From assembly GCA_944989445.1 (NCBI GenBank), contig CALYLW010001203.1, positions 1 to 64,000 of the forward strand: a stretch of DNA of 64,000 bases. Reading direction: 5' to 3'. The stretch comes from Ampullaceana balthica (Eukaryota; Mollusca; Gastropoda; Lymnaeidae). Positions 23,661 through 34,800 of this stretch are shown here, one piece after another; the stretch's first letter is position 1, and each line of letters starts with the position of its first letter. Both the position numbers and the translations under genes were made by a program. The notes beneath the pieces were generated by a model. It did no database searches. It was given only the letters and a program-made list of their open reading frames with translations, and was not told the origin of the DNA.

Positions 23661-25410
23661 ATGCATTTATAATTTTAATTTGACACAAGAAACATATATC
23701 TGTGTAACATTCCAAAAATCGATATAAAACGATGATTAACATTAATTTTCATCGCAGTGCATATGATAGGGCTTCTGTATCATTGGTTTGTTTAACACTA
23801 TCGTAGACTCCAATCTTAACATCTCTAACATCTCTTACTTCAACACAACTCTGCTCAGGGCATTAAATTTTAGTTTTTTTTAAAGAATAAGCTCCTATTT
23901 GCAGTGGGGTCACTAGGGGGTGCAGTGGGGGTGGGGCGCCCCGGGTTACACCATCAGATAGGGTGACACCAAAATGTAAAATTGTGTATGTTTCATTTAT
24001 TTTGCAATGGAAGACTCGGAGGAGTTCTATGGGGTAAGTCGTGAGGGGGTGACACCATGAGCTACCGCCCCTGGTGACACCAACCCTAGTGACGCCTCTG
24101 CCTATTTGTGCCCATTATTTTGTAAAACCCACCAAACTGTCATGATTAGTTTCAACATTCGATATCCAATAATTCTACTCTATGAATTGATCCACAGATG
24201 ACAGGTACAACCGAAGCCCCCCTGGCCACAGGCTAAAGATGGTCCTTGCCCCCCTGGACACAGGCTAAAGATGGTCCTTGCCCCCCTGGACACAGGCTAA
24301 AGATGGTCCTTGCCCCCCTGGACACAGGCTAAAGATGGTCCTTGCCCCCCTGGACACAGGCTAAAGATTGTCCTTGCCCCCCTGGACACAGGCTAAAGAT
24401 GGTCCTTTGTCGCATGCTACTCGGGGAAGTCCACGTCGCAAAAAGTAAATCTGTTATTTGCCTTCGTTCCGTGGCATTCTTTAATTTTACTTAAGTATTG
24501 GGATTAGAAGAAAGGAATAAATAATGTCATGATTTAAGACCAGTGACATCCACAATTAATATTTTCTCTAATCTCCTTCTTGAATCTGTGTTCAGGACCG
24601 TTGTAGTTTATCGTTCTAATAAACCCCAATCCTTCAGTTGGAATAAATGTCCATTTTCTCACTGACATCAATAAGATTTACGCAAAATTTTATAAATTTA
24701 ATTTAATTGAATTTCGAGTTCGAATAAATTACATCTCGACCAAACTGTTTGTCAATTTAAGTTTTAGTAAATTTGTCGAAACTTTATAAGCTTAAGAACC
24801 TTTTCTAGGCCTGAAGTAACATTCTCAAACTAAAAATTTGCTTCAGGGATCGTTATTGGCATTTTGGTAAATTGTGGATGAAATGACTTTAACTTTCTGC
24901 TTAAAGTTTAAAAGAAGTTAAAAAATATTTAAAAGGTTCTTTTGTTTATTAAATGTAAAACACAATTTATATGATTAAAAATAAAATTATAAAAAATGAA
25001 GTAAGAAAACATTTTTAACACCATTATGTTTGCCTGGCACCTTTATCAAATTATCAATATTTAAAAAAATGAATATATCTGAAACCTGGTCAAACAAACT
25101 AATGTTTTTTGCAATAAAGATTTTGCTGGTAAAGTAACTTCTCAATTAATGTTCATTCTTTCTTGAAGCTCTGCTTATTGGTAACATTAACCAACAGCGG
25201 GTATTAAATTACACTGTCAATTTTATAACCAATTATTTTAACTTTTATTTCAACTATACTTTCACGTCATCAGAAGAAAGAAACTTCACAGACCCTCCAC
25301 GTGGCTACGATTCTGTCATGGTTGACGGTCGATGGAGACACCGAGAGTTCATTGTTTATGATGACAGTCATGTGTACCCTGAATACGTCATCACGTACAC
25401 CAGAGAGTAG
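22477..25410 (+). CDS. ART gene B: PARP-type ADP-ribosyltransferase, exon 2 broken by a minisatellite
   Basis: Exons 22477-23038, 24198-24444 and 25274-25410 (137 bp), all junctions phase 1. It starts MPPRRGTVDFMAYAV, then PPYW, LDVERVENCELF, HYLFHGT (His144), GQGIYAGENSSIADFHA (Tyr175), LLGEV and, in exon 3, HREFIVYDD (catalytic Glu) with YPEYVITY. So the H-Y-E triad is present and the Cys cluster is absent (DPPRGYDSV), as in gene A. Exon 2 holds six copies of a 32-bp unit where one is expected. The five extra copies add 160 bp, which shifts the frame and gives a stop (APLDTG*). Removing them leaves exactly 87 bp, the length of gene A exon 2, and a 261-residue protein. Either a recent pseudogene, a length-variable allele or an assembly artefact. 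Splice sites are intact. Confidence 0.75.
23595..23659. repeat. (GT)n microsatellite in intron 1 of gene B
   Basis: About 32 GT units. Overlapping CV- and HT-repeat ORFs are artefacts. Confidence 0.95.
23902..24100. mobile_element. hAT-type MITE with 8-bp duplication, in intron 1 of gene B
   Basis: A 199-bp insert: CAGTGGGGTCACTAGGG at the left, the complement of CAGAGGCGTCACTAGGG at the right, exact duplication CCTATTTG at 23894-23901 and 24101-24108. The same family recurs, expanded into tandem arrays, at 50591-51185. Confidence 0.8.
24216..24407 (+). repeat. 32-bp minisatellite inside the coding exon 2 of gene B
   Basis: Six units starting GCCCCCCTGGACACAGGCTA. The first has GGCCACAGG and the fifth a G-to-T change. 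The unit codes for PPGHRLKMVL in the ancestral frame. As 32 is not a multiple of 3, each added copy shifts the frame. Each unit also carries a pyrimidine tract followed by ACAG, a potential acceptor. Confidence 0.95.
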
Positions 25411-26230
25411 TGCTGGGAATATTGTTGGTCAATGGTAGCGCATTGAATCTCTCGAAAAGAAAAAAAACAAAACAAAAAAACAAAAAAAAACAAAAAAAAA
25501 CAAAAAATAATGTAAATAAATAACAGTTGGACATTGCTGTTTCTTTATTTAATAAGATTCATTTTTCAAATTTCATTTATGCAATGTTTACATAGTGGGG
25601 AATATTTATGTATGAATTTATGTTAACCTTAAATTCTTGTTATAAAATTTGTTTATATATTCATAAATTTGTGTTGTAAGTTTTTTAAATTGCTTTCATT
25701 TCGTCTTGTAAGTGTGGTACTACGTTGTTATTTTTTTAAAAAATCAGATTGTATTTATATGGTTATAAAATGTATTAAATTCATTCTTGTGATTAAGCTT
25801 CTGCTCATTTTTTATTAGTGAATTGTCATATATAAAATGTTGCAAAAATATTTTTAGAAATAATATTAATTAATTAGAGTTGCTATTATTTTATTTATGG
25901 AGTTACTTAAAAAATAATCCTTAACTTTTTGACAGCACCAAGAAGCCAATTTTAAATTACGTTTTAGAGGTTCAACAAAGTCTTTCTTCCAAAAATATTC
26001 TGAGCAAATTTTATTTCTATTATAAATAAAAGCACTTTTAAATTCGAATAAAGTTTTAATCTTTTGTCTACCTCTAGAAAAAATATAATTTTGAATACTT
26101 AACCACTTTCTAATCTTTATTGTTATCTTCTGGTGTATGTAATCTAGCCGAAAGCTATGGTTAAGGAAACGTTCTCTCTCTTTAATAAATAATTTTATCC
26201 AGAAAAATGGCATTTTTTTCTTATTCTTAG
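25411..26230. other. 3' flank of gene B
   Basis: A-rich tract (CAAAAAAAA)n at about 25460-25510 and AATAAA near 25516, then AT-rich sequence. The - strand ORF at 25866-26213 has no family features. Confidence 0.4.
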
Positions 26231-26335
26231 ACTTAAATCTTTCTTACATCGATGACAACGGTGTGACTGTAACTGATGAGTGGGACGAGAACAACTATGC
26301 TGATTTAGACTATGATTCTCTGGCTGATTGCGGCG
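26231..26335 (+). CDS. Candidate orphan exon coding an acidic peptide
   Basis: A 105-bp block is bounded by TTATTCTTAG and a GTGAGC donor, open in a phase-1/phase-1 frame. It codes LNLSYIDDNGVTVTDEW, then a very acidic ENNYADLDYDSLAD stretch. Symmetric phase means it could be skipped or added without a frame change. It might be a further exon linked to gene B, a fragment of another gene or chance. I do not recognise the family. Confidence 0.3.
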
Positions 26336-27277
26336 GTGAGCCCATGGTAGGTTGGAATTATCCAATGTGTCTTCGGGATCTTCTTTGATCTTAATTATTC
26401 AGCGGCAATGGCTGATTGTTGATGTGTTTCCTGGAAATATCATGTCATTATATTTTATGTTGTTTGATGTAGTTAGGATTTGAATGTTTTTTTTTAATGG
26501 ATTTATAAATTTTAGTGCGGTAATTTTTTATGTGAACCGCCGTGAGCCCGGCTGCTTGCTGGGGTACTGAGCTATACAAATTATCAAATTATTATCATTG
26601 ATTTTACTAGTTAAACAATGAGTAAAGAATCATTGTTAATCCTAACAAAAACAGTCGGAAAAACTATGTATGTTTATGGAAAATCATTCATTTTGGGTGA
26701 GATATATTTTAAACTGTCTGTGATGTAGATTTTGGAATGCATCATTTACTTTTTGTTTTGATTTATAACATTTTTCTTAAAATTATGTATTCTCTGGTTT
26801 TTCTAATTTTGATGGGTGTATTCATTAGTCTATTCAAAATATGTTTGCTTTCAGGCGATGAATGTTTAGCTTAGACGTTAAATTTTGAAGTTTAGTTGAC
26901 CTTGACCAATTGTTACACAGCACAACAGATTTTAAAGAAGCTCAAAATACTTTAAGTAACCGAATACGTCTGTGTTCATGCCGTGGTAGCCAGTCTTCTG
27001 TAGTGACCCCTAGGACTGTTATGTCACGACTTTCTTCGATTTGTGATTTTTTTTTATTGTGAGAGCTTAAATTTGATAACCCCTTCGGGACATGGATATT
27101 AATTTCAATCGGCTTTGAGACATTTCACCGAAGAAAATATATATAGGTTGTAAATACTTTACTGTAGATGCTATCGTCTTTTGATGTTGAGCAACAATGT
27201 TTAGTATTACTTTCACATTCTGTGATTGGAACCTTGTAGCTCAGGTTCTGGGTATCATCGACTTTCAGAGTATCAAG
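26336..27277. other. Intergenic stretch, nothing recognised
   Basis: No convincing ORF, RNA or repeat boundary. Confidence 0.4.
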
Positions 27278-28007
27278 TAGCGCTGTTAACGATTAACTTA
27301 ATTTTAATCGTTAACTTTTGAAAAATGAACGATTAATTAATCGTTAACTTCGATTAAAGCCAAAAATTAAAATTTATTATATCATTAGTAACACTTATTA
27401 AATGTTATTGTTGACATTCTAAATAACACTGGAATGTCTCCTGTATATGTCATCTTTTAACCAACTAAGCAAAAAGACAAGTGTGTTGACATTATTTGGT
27501 TCAAGTGATGAATTGACAATATAACCAGCCGAGCTGAACAATCATTCACATGGAACTGAGGTAACTGGTATGCACAAAACGGTTTTGGCAAGGAATGACA
27601 CTATCGGATATCGGTTTTCATTAAGTTTCCACCATTGTAGAGGGTTAATGGATTCAGGAACTTTCATCTCCATTTTGTAACGTAGTAATTCATCAAAAGA
27701 GTTGTCGTCATTTACTGCCATTAGCTTGATACGCTTTTCATTTGGCTTGATAAGTAGGCGAAGTGTTAAAACCATGGTAGGCAAACTTTATCAACATTTT
27801 TAACATTCCCGTCAGTAAAAATTTTAAAACCAAAATATTCGTATACTCATCGGGAAATGTATTATTTATCGGCGACTATTTTTTTAATTATTATTTGTTT
27901 TACTTTTTGACTTCCAAATAATTTTTAAGTGAAGGGTCGATAAATCGTTAAAAAAAATTTAATCGTTAAAATTGTTTAACGATTAATCGTTAATTTCCGC
28001 AGCACTA
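27278..28007 (-). mobile_element. Internally deleted hAT transposon
   Basis: Ends are inverted: TAGCGCTG..TTAACGATTAA at the left and TTAACGATTAATCGTTAA..CAGCACTA at the right. The middle codes the end of a hAT transposase on the - strand. Flanking 8-mers (GTATCAAG and ATTTTAAG) do not match, so the duplication is decayed. About 730 bp. Confidence 0.65.
27447..27784 (-). pseudogene. hAT transposase C-terminal dimerisation domain, broken
   Basis: The - strand reads [20 protein letters not shown] then IPVTSVPCE, the hallmark of the hAT dimerisation domain, followed after a TGA by LFSSAGYIVN and NTLVFLLSWL in the same frame. The stop takes the place of the usual Arg in the CER(L/V)FS motif, consistent with CGA to TGA. 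The catalytic core and zinc finger are missing. Confidence 0.75.
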
Positions 28008-30015
28008 ATTTTAAGTAATGTATTTTTGATCAATGAACAGAAATTAAATAATGATAGCCAGAAGAATTAATTCAGAATATTCGATTGTAATTAATACTCT
28101 GCAGTCTATAGCTATAGACCCTGGTTTACATTCTCTAGAAAATGTTAAGATCTTTGGTAAGTTATTGCTATGGGGGCTACTTGGTCTGATGATGATGATT
28201 TCTGTGTACAACGCTCACCTCACTCTCATCTCTTCAACGTATAGCTTAAATAAATATCTTACCATTTCAAAAAAATGAGTGGTATGCTAACTGGTGCTTA
28301 TTGTGTCCATCTCAGCGATGTTGGTAATGACATGTAGGTACATGCCATTGTTTGTCTATCAACATCTTATTCTAAGTCTTCCCATGAGCTATTATTCCAT
28401 TGATAAATTAATAGATAAAAAACAATATAACGTCTGTAACATAGCAATGGTTTTAATAGTAAGAAAATTAAAGAAAATAATAATATAACAACACAAAAAT
28501 AGAGTAAAAACAACAAATAACTAAACAATGCACAAAATGTTTTAAGTAAGTCTTAGTGTTTTTTCCCTGTATTATTTTCATCAGTTTCCGCTATGCTGTC
28601 TATAGCGTGAAATGTTTCGTCAGATTAGTGTACAAAAGCCATTTAATGAAATTCGTCATCAATATCACTTTGATCCTTTAGTTTCAAATAATCAGGATGT
28701 ATTTAAATAATCACTGGGACGTTTCCCAGTAATCAATATAAATATGTTCGTGCACCTTCAACGATTTTTTAATACTCTTAGTGTGAAAATTTCATGGAAT
28801 CAATCGATTATTGATTTCATTCTTCCCTCGCTTTCCTTGCTGTGATCAATTAAACAAACAAAATGCCTAGTGGCTATATTCAGGTCCAAGTCCAAAGTCT
28901 ACCTTAGAAATCCATCGATGTTTAAATAGACTCAGCTCAAGTACATTTGTAAATACTACAAACTACAGCTCGTAACATTTTATCAGTTACAAAAACCACT
29001 TTTTAGTCACAGTATACATACAAAGATCTGCTATCCATATGCATTGAAACCTGTTTAATAATGTATCGCTCAACTAGTTTTCCATTATAACCATTTTATT
29101 GCTATAATGTTTGTATTGAAGGAATCGATTTTTAAAACATTTGTGACATACTTTTATAATGAATGTATATGTGAGCTTAGTAAAGTAAGAAAAGGGTTGG
29201 AATGGCATTCTGCACCACGTAAAACATTTATATTTAGACAGATTTATATATGAGTTTAATACAATTCTTCGATTAAAAGGCTAAAAATAATGATTCATCC
29301 CAGAGGACATTTCAAGCTATTGTACTGATTTTTAAGACTATGTTGCTTATTAATAATTATGTCTGTTTGACAATAATTAGCCTCGTCATACATCAACAAA
29401 ACGCCACAAAATAGTTTCTAAGACCCTTTTCAATAGTGTATTAATATCAATAATTTGAATTACTAACGGAATTTTCCGAAAGATTCTTAGAAATTGTTAT
29501 AAAAAACTGAAACTATCACAATTTTAAAGATTTCCTGCTTTGTTTTTCACTATCAGTTAAACAAACTATAGAAACCACATACAATTGTTCCAGGTTGGCG
29601 GCTTAAATAGTTTTTTTTTAAAAATTCACTGGAATGTTTTATTTTAAAAAATAGTTTTCCTACACTACCCACACACAAATATAAAACCTTAATCATAAAT
29701 GAAATATCAAGAATAATAACGTTTTTATAGAGTTGATTATGTAATCGGGAAAAACGCATGCTAAAATTACCTGGATTTGACGAGATAGCACCGTTATGTT
29801 TCTATAAATATGCAATGATACATAATAAATTGAAAGACAACATAGCTTATATCTCACAGAGGAAAGAAAGAAAGAAAGAAAGAAAGGTAAGAATTTTAGA
29901 TTTTATTCAATTTAAGTCTAAATCAAGTAGTGACTTTCTGTGAACTTATTTACCCGATGTTTTGTGACTGTTTTATCTGCTCTATTACCTTTTGTAACCC
30001 GTTGTTCTGTAACCA
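28008..30015. other. AT-rich intergenic stretch
   Basis: Contains a short (AAAG)n run at 29862-29886. ORFs at 28051-28488 and 29553-29943 show no family features. Confidence 0.4.
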
Positions 30016-30090
30016 TTTGTGAAATACAAAATACAAAAACTAATTGTGCAATGAAAACAATAAATTTGAGCTTTATTTTAAAACTAACAC

Positions 30091-30123
30091 GACAGTAGGC
30101 GTTTCGGCTAATGCCTTCATCAG
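30091..30123 (-). ncRNA. Hammerhead-ribozyme-like core with GTC cleavage triplet
   Basis: The - strand reads CTGATGA, stem II GGC/GCC with ATTA loop, GAAAC, a very short stem III region and then GTC. All conserved core boxes and the cleavage triplet are present, making this the best copy in the window. Stem I pairing is not convincing from the immediate flanks. Penelope-like elements are known to carry hammerhead motifs in their terminal regions. Confidence 0.6.
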
Positions 30124-30368
30124 TACAATAACATGAAAATATACGTATTACATAAGTAATATTTAAATTCTTAAAACATATTATATCACAAAATATTTAT
30201 GTAAAATAAAAAGAAAGAAAAAAAAACAAGGACACAGGATATAGGAAAAGGGATGAATTATCTAAAGTTACAGTGAAAACCACAACGGCAAAAAAGATTC
30301 TGCAGTTAGGTAAAATTATGAATTCGGTTAATTTGATATGGAGCCAACGTACCAAATCGTTTTATAAG

Positions 30369-30866
30369 TCAATTTTCCATGTGGATCCTATCATGGGTAT
30401 TGCTTGCATATAAAATACCAGTTACTGCAATATCTGAAATGCCGTCATGGTCAACACTGTTAAAATGTTTAGACACAGCACATTGAGCCTGTTTATTTAT
30501 ATTATACAGGTGTTCTCTAAACCGATCTCCAAGACGACGACCTGTCTCATCCACGTAAATTTTATTACACCTCTTGCAAAGAATTGCATAGATCACGTTG
30601 TGACTTGTGCAGGTGAATCCATCTTTTATTATGAATATTTCAAGAGGGAAAATAATTTTGTTAATTTCAATCACATATGGACAAGTATTGCAACGGTTAC
30701 AGTTGCAGCCTTTTGTTCCAATATGTGTTTTCATTGTGGGAAGGTAACTTTTTACAAGTATATCTCTGAGGCTTCTATCTCTTCGGAAAGCAAAAAGAGG
30801 AGGTTTCTTGAAGATCTGCTGAGTTAGAGGGTCAGCCATGAGGATTGGCCAATTTTTGAGAATCAC
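30369..30866 (-). CDS. Penelope-like GIY-YIG endonuclease domain (fragment)
   Basis: Open for about 165 residues. It contains a Cys-rich CNCNRCNTC segment, then NVIYAILCKRCNKIYVDETG (the GIY-YIG region, here with I-Y-A and I-Y-V), GRRLGDRFREHL and AVSKHFNSVDHD, the order seen at the C-terminus of Penelope-like polyproteins. In the intact family it nicks the target DNA for reverse transcription. The open frame begins after a stop just upstream of 30900. There is no RT domain, so the copy is dead. Confidence 0.78.
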   Translation of the reverse strand: MILKNWPILMADPLTQQIFKKPPLFAFRRDRSLRDILVKSYLPTMKTHIGTKGCNCNRCNTCPYVIEINKIIFPLEIFIIKDGFTCTSHNVIYAILCKRCNKIYVDETGRRLGDRFREHLYNINKQAQCAVSKHFNSVDHDGISDIAVTGILYASNTHDRIHMEN

Positions 30867-30969
30867 CTGGCGGGATGAAAATTTAAAATAAATTTGGATC
30901 GATCACATTGATCAGAAACAGATGATGTAAACGTGCCCTGTCTGGTATGCCTTTAATTCGATTGACAGC

Positions 30970-31290
30970 GGATATGATATGTTAACCTTATATTAACCTT
31001 TTATATTAACCTTTCATATTAACCTTTTATATTATTATATTAATATAATATATATATTTTTATATTAACCTTTTGTAACATGTTGTCTTGTTACCTTTTG
31101 TAACCTGTTGTTCTGTAACCTTTTGTACTCTGTTGTTCTGTAACCTTTGTACCCCATTGTTCGGTTACTTTTTTTAGCCTGTTTTTCTGTGACCTACTGA
31201 AACTCTTGTTCTGTTTGCTTTCTTGAACTTGATTCTGTGAAGTTATTGAACTGTTCTGTGAATTGTTAAACCTGTTTTTCTGTGACAATT
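30970..31290 (+). repeat. Degenerate tandem repeat
   Basis: TATTAACCTTTTA repeats, then drifting ~24-bp units of the type CCTTTTGTAACCTGTTGTTC. Confidence 0.6.
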
Positions 31291-31480
31291 TTAAACCAGC
31301 TGTTTTCTAAAGTTTTGAAAAAATTACTTTGGAACTTAGTGAACCTCTTATAATGTCACTTTGTTTGAATTGATTGCTCTGTGATTTTATGGGCTATTTT
31401 TTATTTTTATTATTTTTTTAAAATTGTTTTATGAATTGTTGATTAGTTGATCCTGTTTTTTCTGTTACGACGTTATTAGA

Positions 31481-31671
31481 CTTTTTAAAAGTGTAGTATA
31501 ATTGTAAATTAATAGCCAGTATCTAAGTGTTTTCATAAGGCTTTTTAAAAGTGTAGTATAATTGTAAATTAATAGCCAGTATCTAAGTGTTTTCATAAGG
31601 CTTTTTAAAAGTGTAGTATAATTGTAAATTAATAGCCAGTATCTAAGTGTTTTCATAAGGCTTTTTAAAAG
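31481..31671 (+). repeat. 60-bp minisatellite, 3.2 copies, just upstream of gene C
   Basis: Identical 60-bp units start CTTTTTAAAAGTGTAGTATA at 31481, 31541, 31601 and a partial at 31661. About 175 bp before the gene C start codon, so in or near its promoter or 5' UTR. Confidence 0.95.
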
Positions 31672-31846
31672 AAACAGAATAAAATTCATTGAACTAAAAT
31701 TGTTCAATTGATTTTTTTTAAAAATTAAATAAATTAGCTCATTTTAATAATGTTGTATCACTTTTAAAGGAATTGGGAAATGGGTTTGTCAGTAATTATT
31801 TATCTCTAATGAACTAAATTACAGTTTTGAACATAACGACTTAACA

Positions 31847-34800
31847 ATGGCCAAAACAGATGAAAAGTTGCAAATACTGGATCGTATGAGAAACGCATTG
31901 GAAAGACCTGAACAGCTACCACCGTACTGGAATATGAGTCGAGGTATTGCGGCGCCCTTGAACCGCAAGAAAAATCCAAAGATGTTGGTAAGAGTTGATG
32001 AAGACACAAGGACAGCGATTGCGAAACTTTCTGAATGCTACCTGGGACAAAGCACTGGTGGGCAAAGGGGCAGACGCTCAGGGTTAACCCATAACAAAAT
32101 AGTAGTCATCGATGTACAGAGAGTAGAGAACCCGACTTTGTTCAATCGGTACCAAGCTCAAAGAAAAGCTCTATTGAAAAAGATGATAGCTGCCGGAGAG
32201 CCCAGTCGACCTATCGGATCTATCAGAGGAACGAAAGGTGATCTGGACACGACGAGAGAATTGGATGGGTTTATGACAAGCGACTTGATACCTGAAATCA
32301 ATGAACACTATTTGTTACACGGGACCAAAGTTGAACGTATCCCGGCCCTTGAGCAACACGGATTAAACCCGAAACATTCCAGTCCAGATTCTATGTTTGG
32401 GAAGGGGATTTATGCAGCTGAGAGGTCAACCAAAGCGGACCAATATGCAGGTAAACAACACACGTACTATTCATTTCAGTAAATAAGATTTAACGTTAAC
32501 CATAAACATGTATTCAAATATAATTTAAATAGATTATCCTAAAATACGTTTCTTTCTATATTGTTTTTACCATTTTTCACTAAATATCATTTCTTTAAAT
32601 TTTGTATTAAAACATTATTAACATTATTATTATTAAAACATACTAATATCTGTTACTGCTTCATTAAAACTAGAAGTTGATCAAAAGTAAAAACATTTAA
32701 AAAATGTACATCATTTTTATAGTTTCTTTTTAAAAAACACCACTAGTGATTTATATTTTTTTCTTAGAATCATTAAAAGCTAGGACAATCTCAATATCCT
32801 CAAAGAATGATTTCTATTTTGACTAAAAAGTAGACACCTGCTTGTTTTACTTGCAACTATGAGATGGTAAATATATTGAAATGTATCTTTTTAGGACCAA
32901 ATAATGCGCGTGTCATGTTAGTATACCGTATATACTCATTCTAAAGCCGACCTTTTTTTGACAAAATTTTGGGGAAAATTTTGGGGGTCGGCTTACGAGC
33001 GGGTCATAGGTGATTTCTGCATGTACATTGAATATCGGTGTTGTGAGGGAGTAAAAAAGGGGGAGGGAAGGTGTCTGCTCTCACGGGGTGGTGTCGGTAT
33101 GTCAAAGCAAGTTGGCTTCTTTTCATATGAAACATCAGACACCACCTCTCTTATCTGTCAAGCCATCTAGCCGGTATTGCTGTCTCCCTTTCTCAATATT
33201 AACATTGTCCTTGATAATTCCGCGCCTATTACGCCATTTCCCCTAACTAGCAAACTCCGTAAGTCCAATTTTGTTTCGGGTCCCGTTGAGTTCGACGTAG
33301 AGAGGTCCGACTGTATATTGATGAAACATTTCTGGTGTTATTTACTGACTTTATTAAAATTAAATATAAAAAACATTCTCTTTTTGTTTTAATACAATTT
33401 AGAAAAAACTCTAGCGAATGGTATTAAAATGACATCCATCTTCTTTGTTATTAAAATCTCTTTGTTCTTCAACCTAAACAAAGACAAAAGTAAACAATCA
33501 TAATGACCGATTTAGGTGTTACAGTCGGACCTCGCTAAGTCGAACTTCCCTAAGTCGTAAACCTCCCTATATCGAATTAATTGTTAGGTCCCGGCAAAAT
33601 TTTATAAGATCTCCTTAACTCAAGAGTTTTGGCTTCCAACCTCCGTAAGTCAAAATTTTAAAAACGTTTGAGTAAAAAGGAAGAATTTTACTCCCCCATC
33701 CCACTGAGGAGGGAGTCAAGTGTGGGGGGAGGGGCTTTCTCGGTGGTGTGGGTATTTCAAAGTTAAGTCGGCTTCTTTCATATGAAGCATCTGACACTGC
33801 CTCTCCTTCATGTCAAGCCTTTCTCGCTGGTATAGCTGTCCCCCCGCGTCTCATATCAACATTGTCTTTGATTAATCTGCGCCTATTACGCCATTTGCCC
33901 TAACACGAAATCTCCGTAAGTTGAATTTGTTTTCGGGTCCCTTAAGTTCGACTTAGAGAGGTCCAACTGTAGTTTTTTTTTAAATGTGTACCATTTTGTT
34001 TACGCTGTCCTGTCCTATAATTTTTTGGGGTCGTCTTGCGAGCGGGTGACACACTTTTTATGCTATTCTCTTCCAAAAGTGTGCGTGTGTGTGGGGGGGG
34101 GGAGGGTCGGCTTAGGAACGAACGGGCTATAGAACTAGTATATATGGTATTTATCATGTCACGAAGTTCAACACTAAGGATGTAGTTTGATTATTTTATT
34201 CGCTCAAAAACACTATTAAATGCACCAAGAACTTTTAAAAACACACTAACTAACTGCGAGCATATTCATGTCAAGAATTATTTGTCACTTTGCTTTAACA
34301 TTTGGCATACACATTGGCCTGAACGGAGTATGTTTGAAATTGTTTGTTCAAATACTGTCACAAATGTACAAATGATGAGCTACATCAAATTCATGTTTTA
34401 CAGATACAGATGCCAAGCGACGACCTCACAGTTACAGAAACAAAATGATCTTGTCTAGAATGCTGTTAGGAAATGTGTTCCTGTGTAATGAAACACATAA
34501 AACAGTTGCAAACAAATGTGAGATTTTTGTGTGTCTTCAATTATTCTAATATATCAGAATTACTAATATTATAATTATTTCAGTGTTGAAATCAGGAAGA
34601 AAACTTGTGTATTTAAATGAAATGTCCACACAAAAGTAAAATATAGAATACTAGATACGACCAGCGGCGTAGCATACACCGCAGACTTGCTTTTATATAT
34701 AGTGCAAAGAACGGGGGGGGGTGAGAGAATGGACATAAACAGCAGCACGAAGTAATGAAAAAAAAGCGAGTAAACGTGGAGACATGTGCACAGCGGTTGT

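Larger units (their letters stand above)
30016..30960 (-). mobile_element. Penelope-like element, 5'-truncated copy
   Basis: The - strand carries the C-terminal GIY-YIG endonuclease ORF (30866-30369), then about 240 bp of 3' sequence with a hammerhead-like core and an end shared with 10890-11010. The reverse transcriptase is absent. It is flanked on both sides by similar CCTTTTGTAACC..TGTTGTTCTGTAACC repeats (29970-30010 and 31075-31170), suggesting insertion into that repeat. Confidence 0.72.

Noticed and set aside
24198..24444. Use of a downstream acceptor inside the 32-bp array to rescue gene B
   Set aside because: It would remove the DDRYNRSPP segment that follows the NAD-binding motif, and no unit gives a better acceptor than the true one. 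Kept only as a test in the findings.
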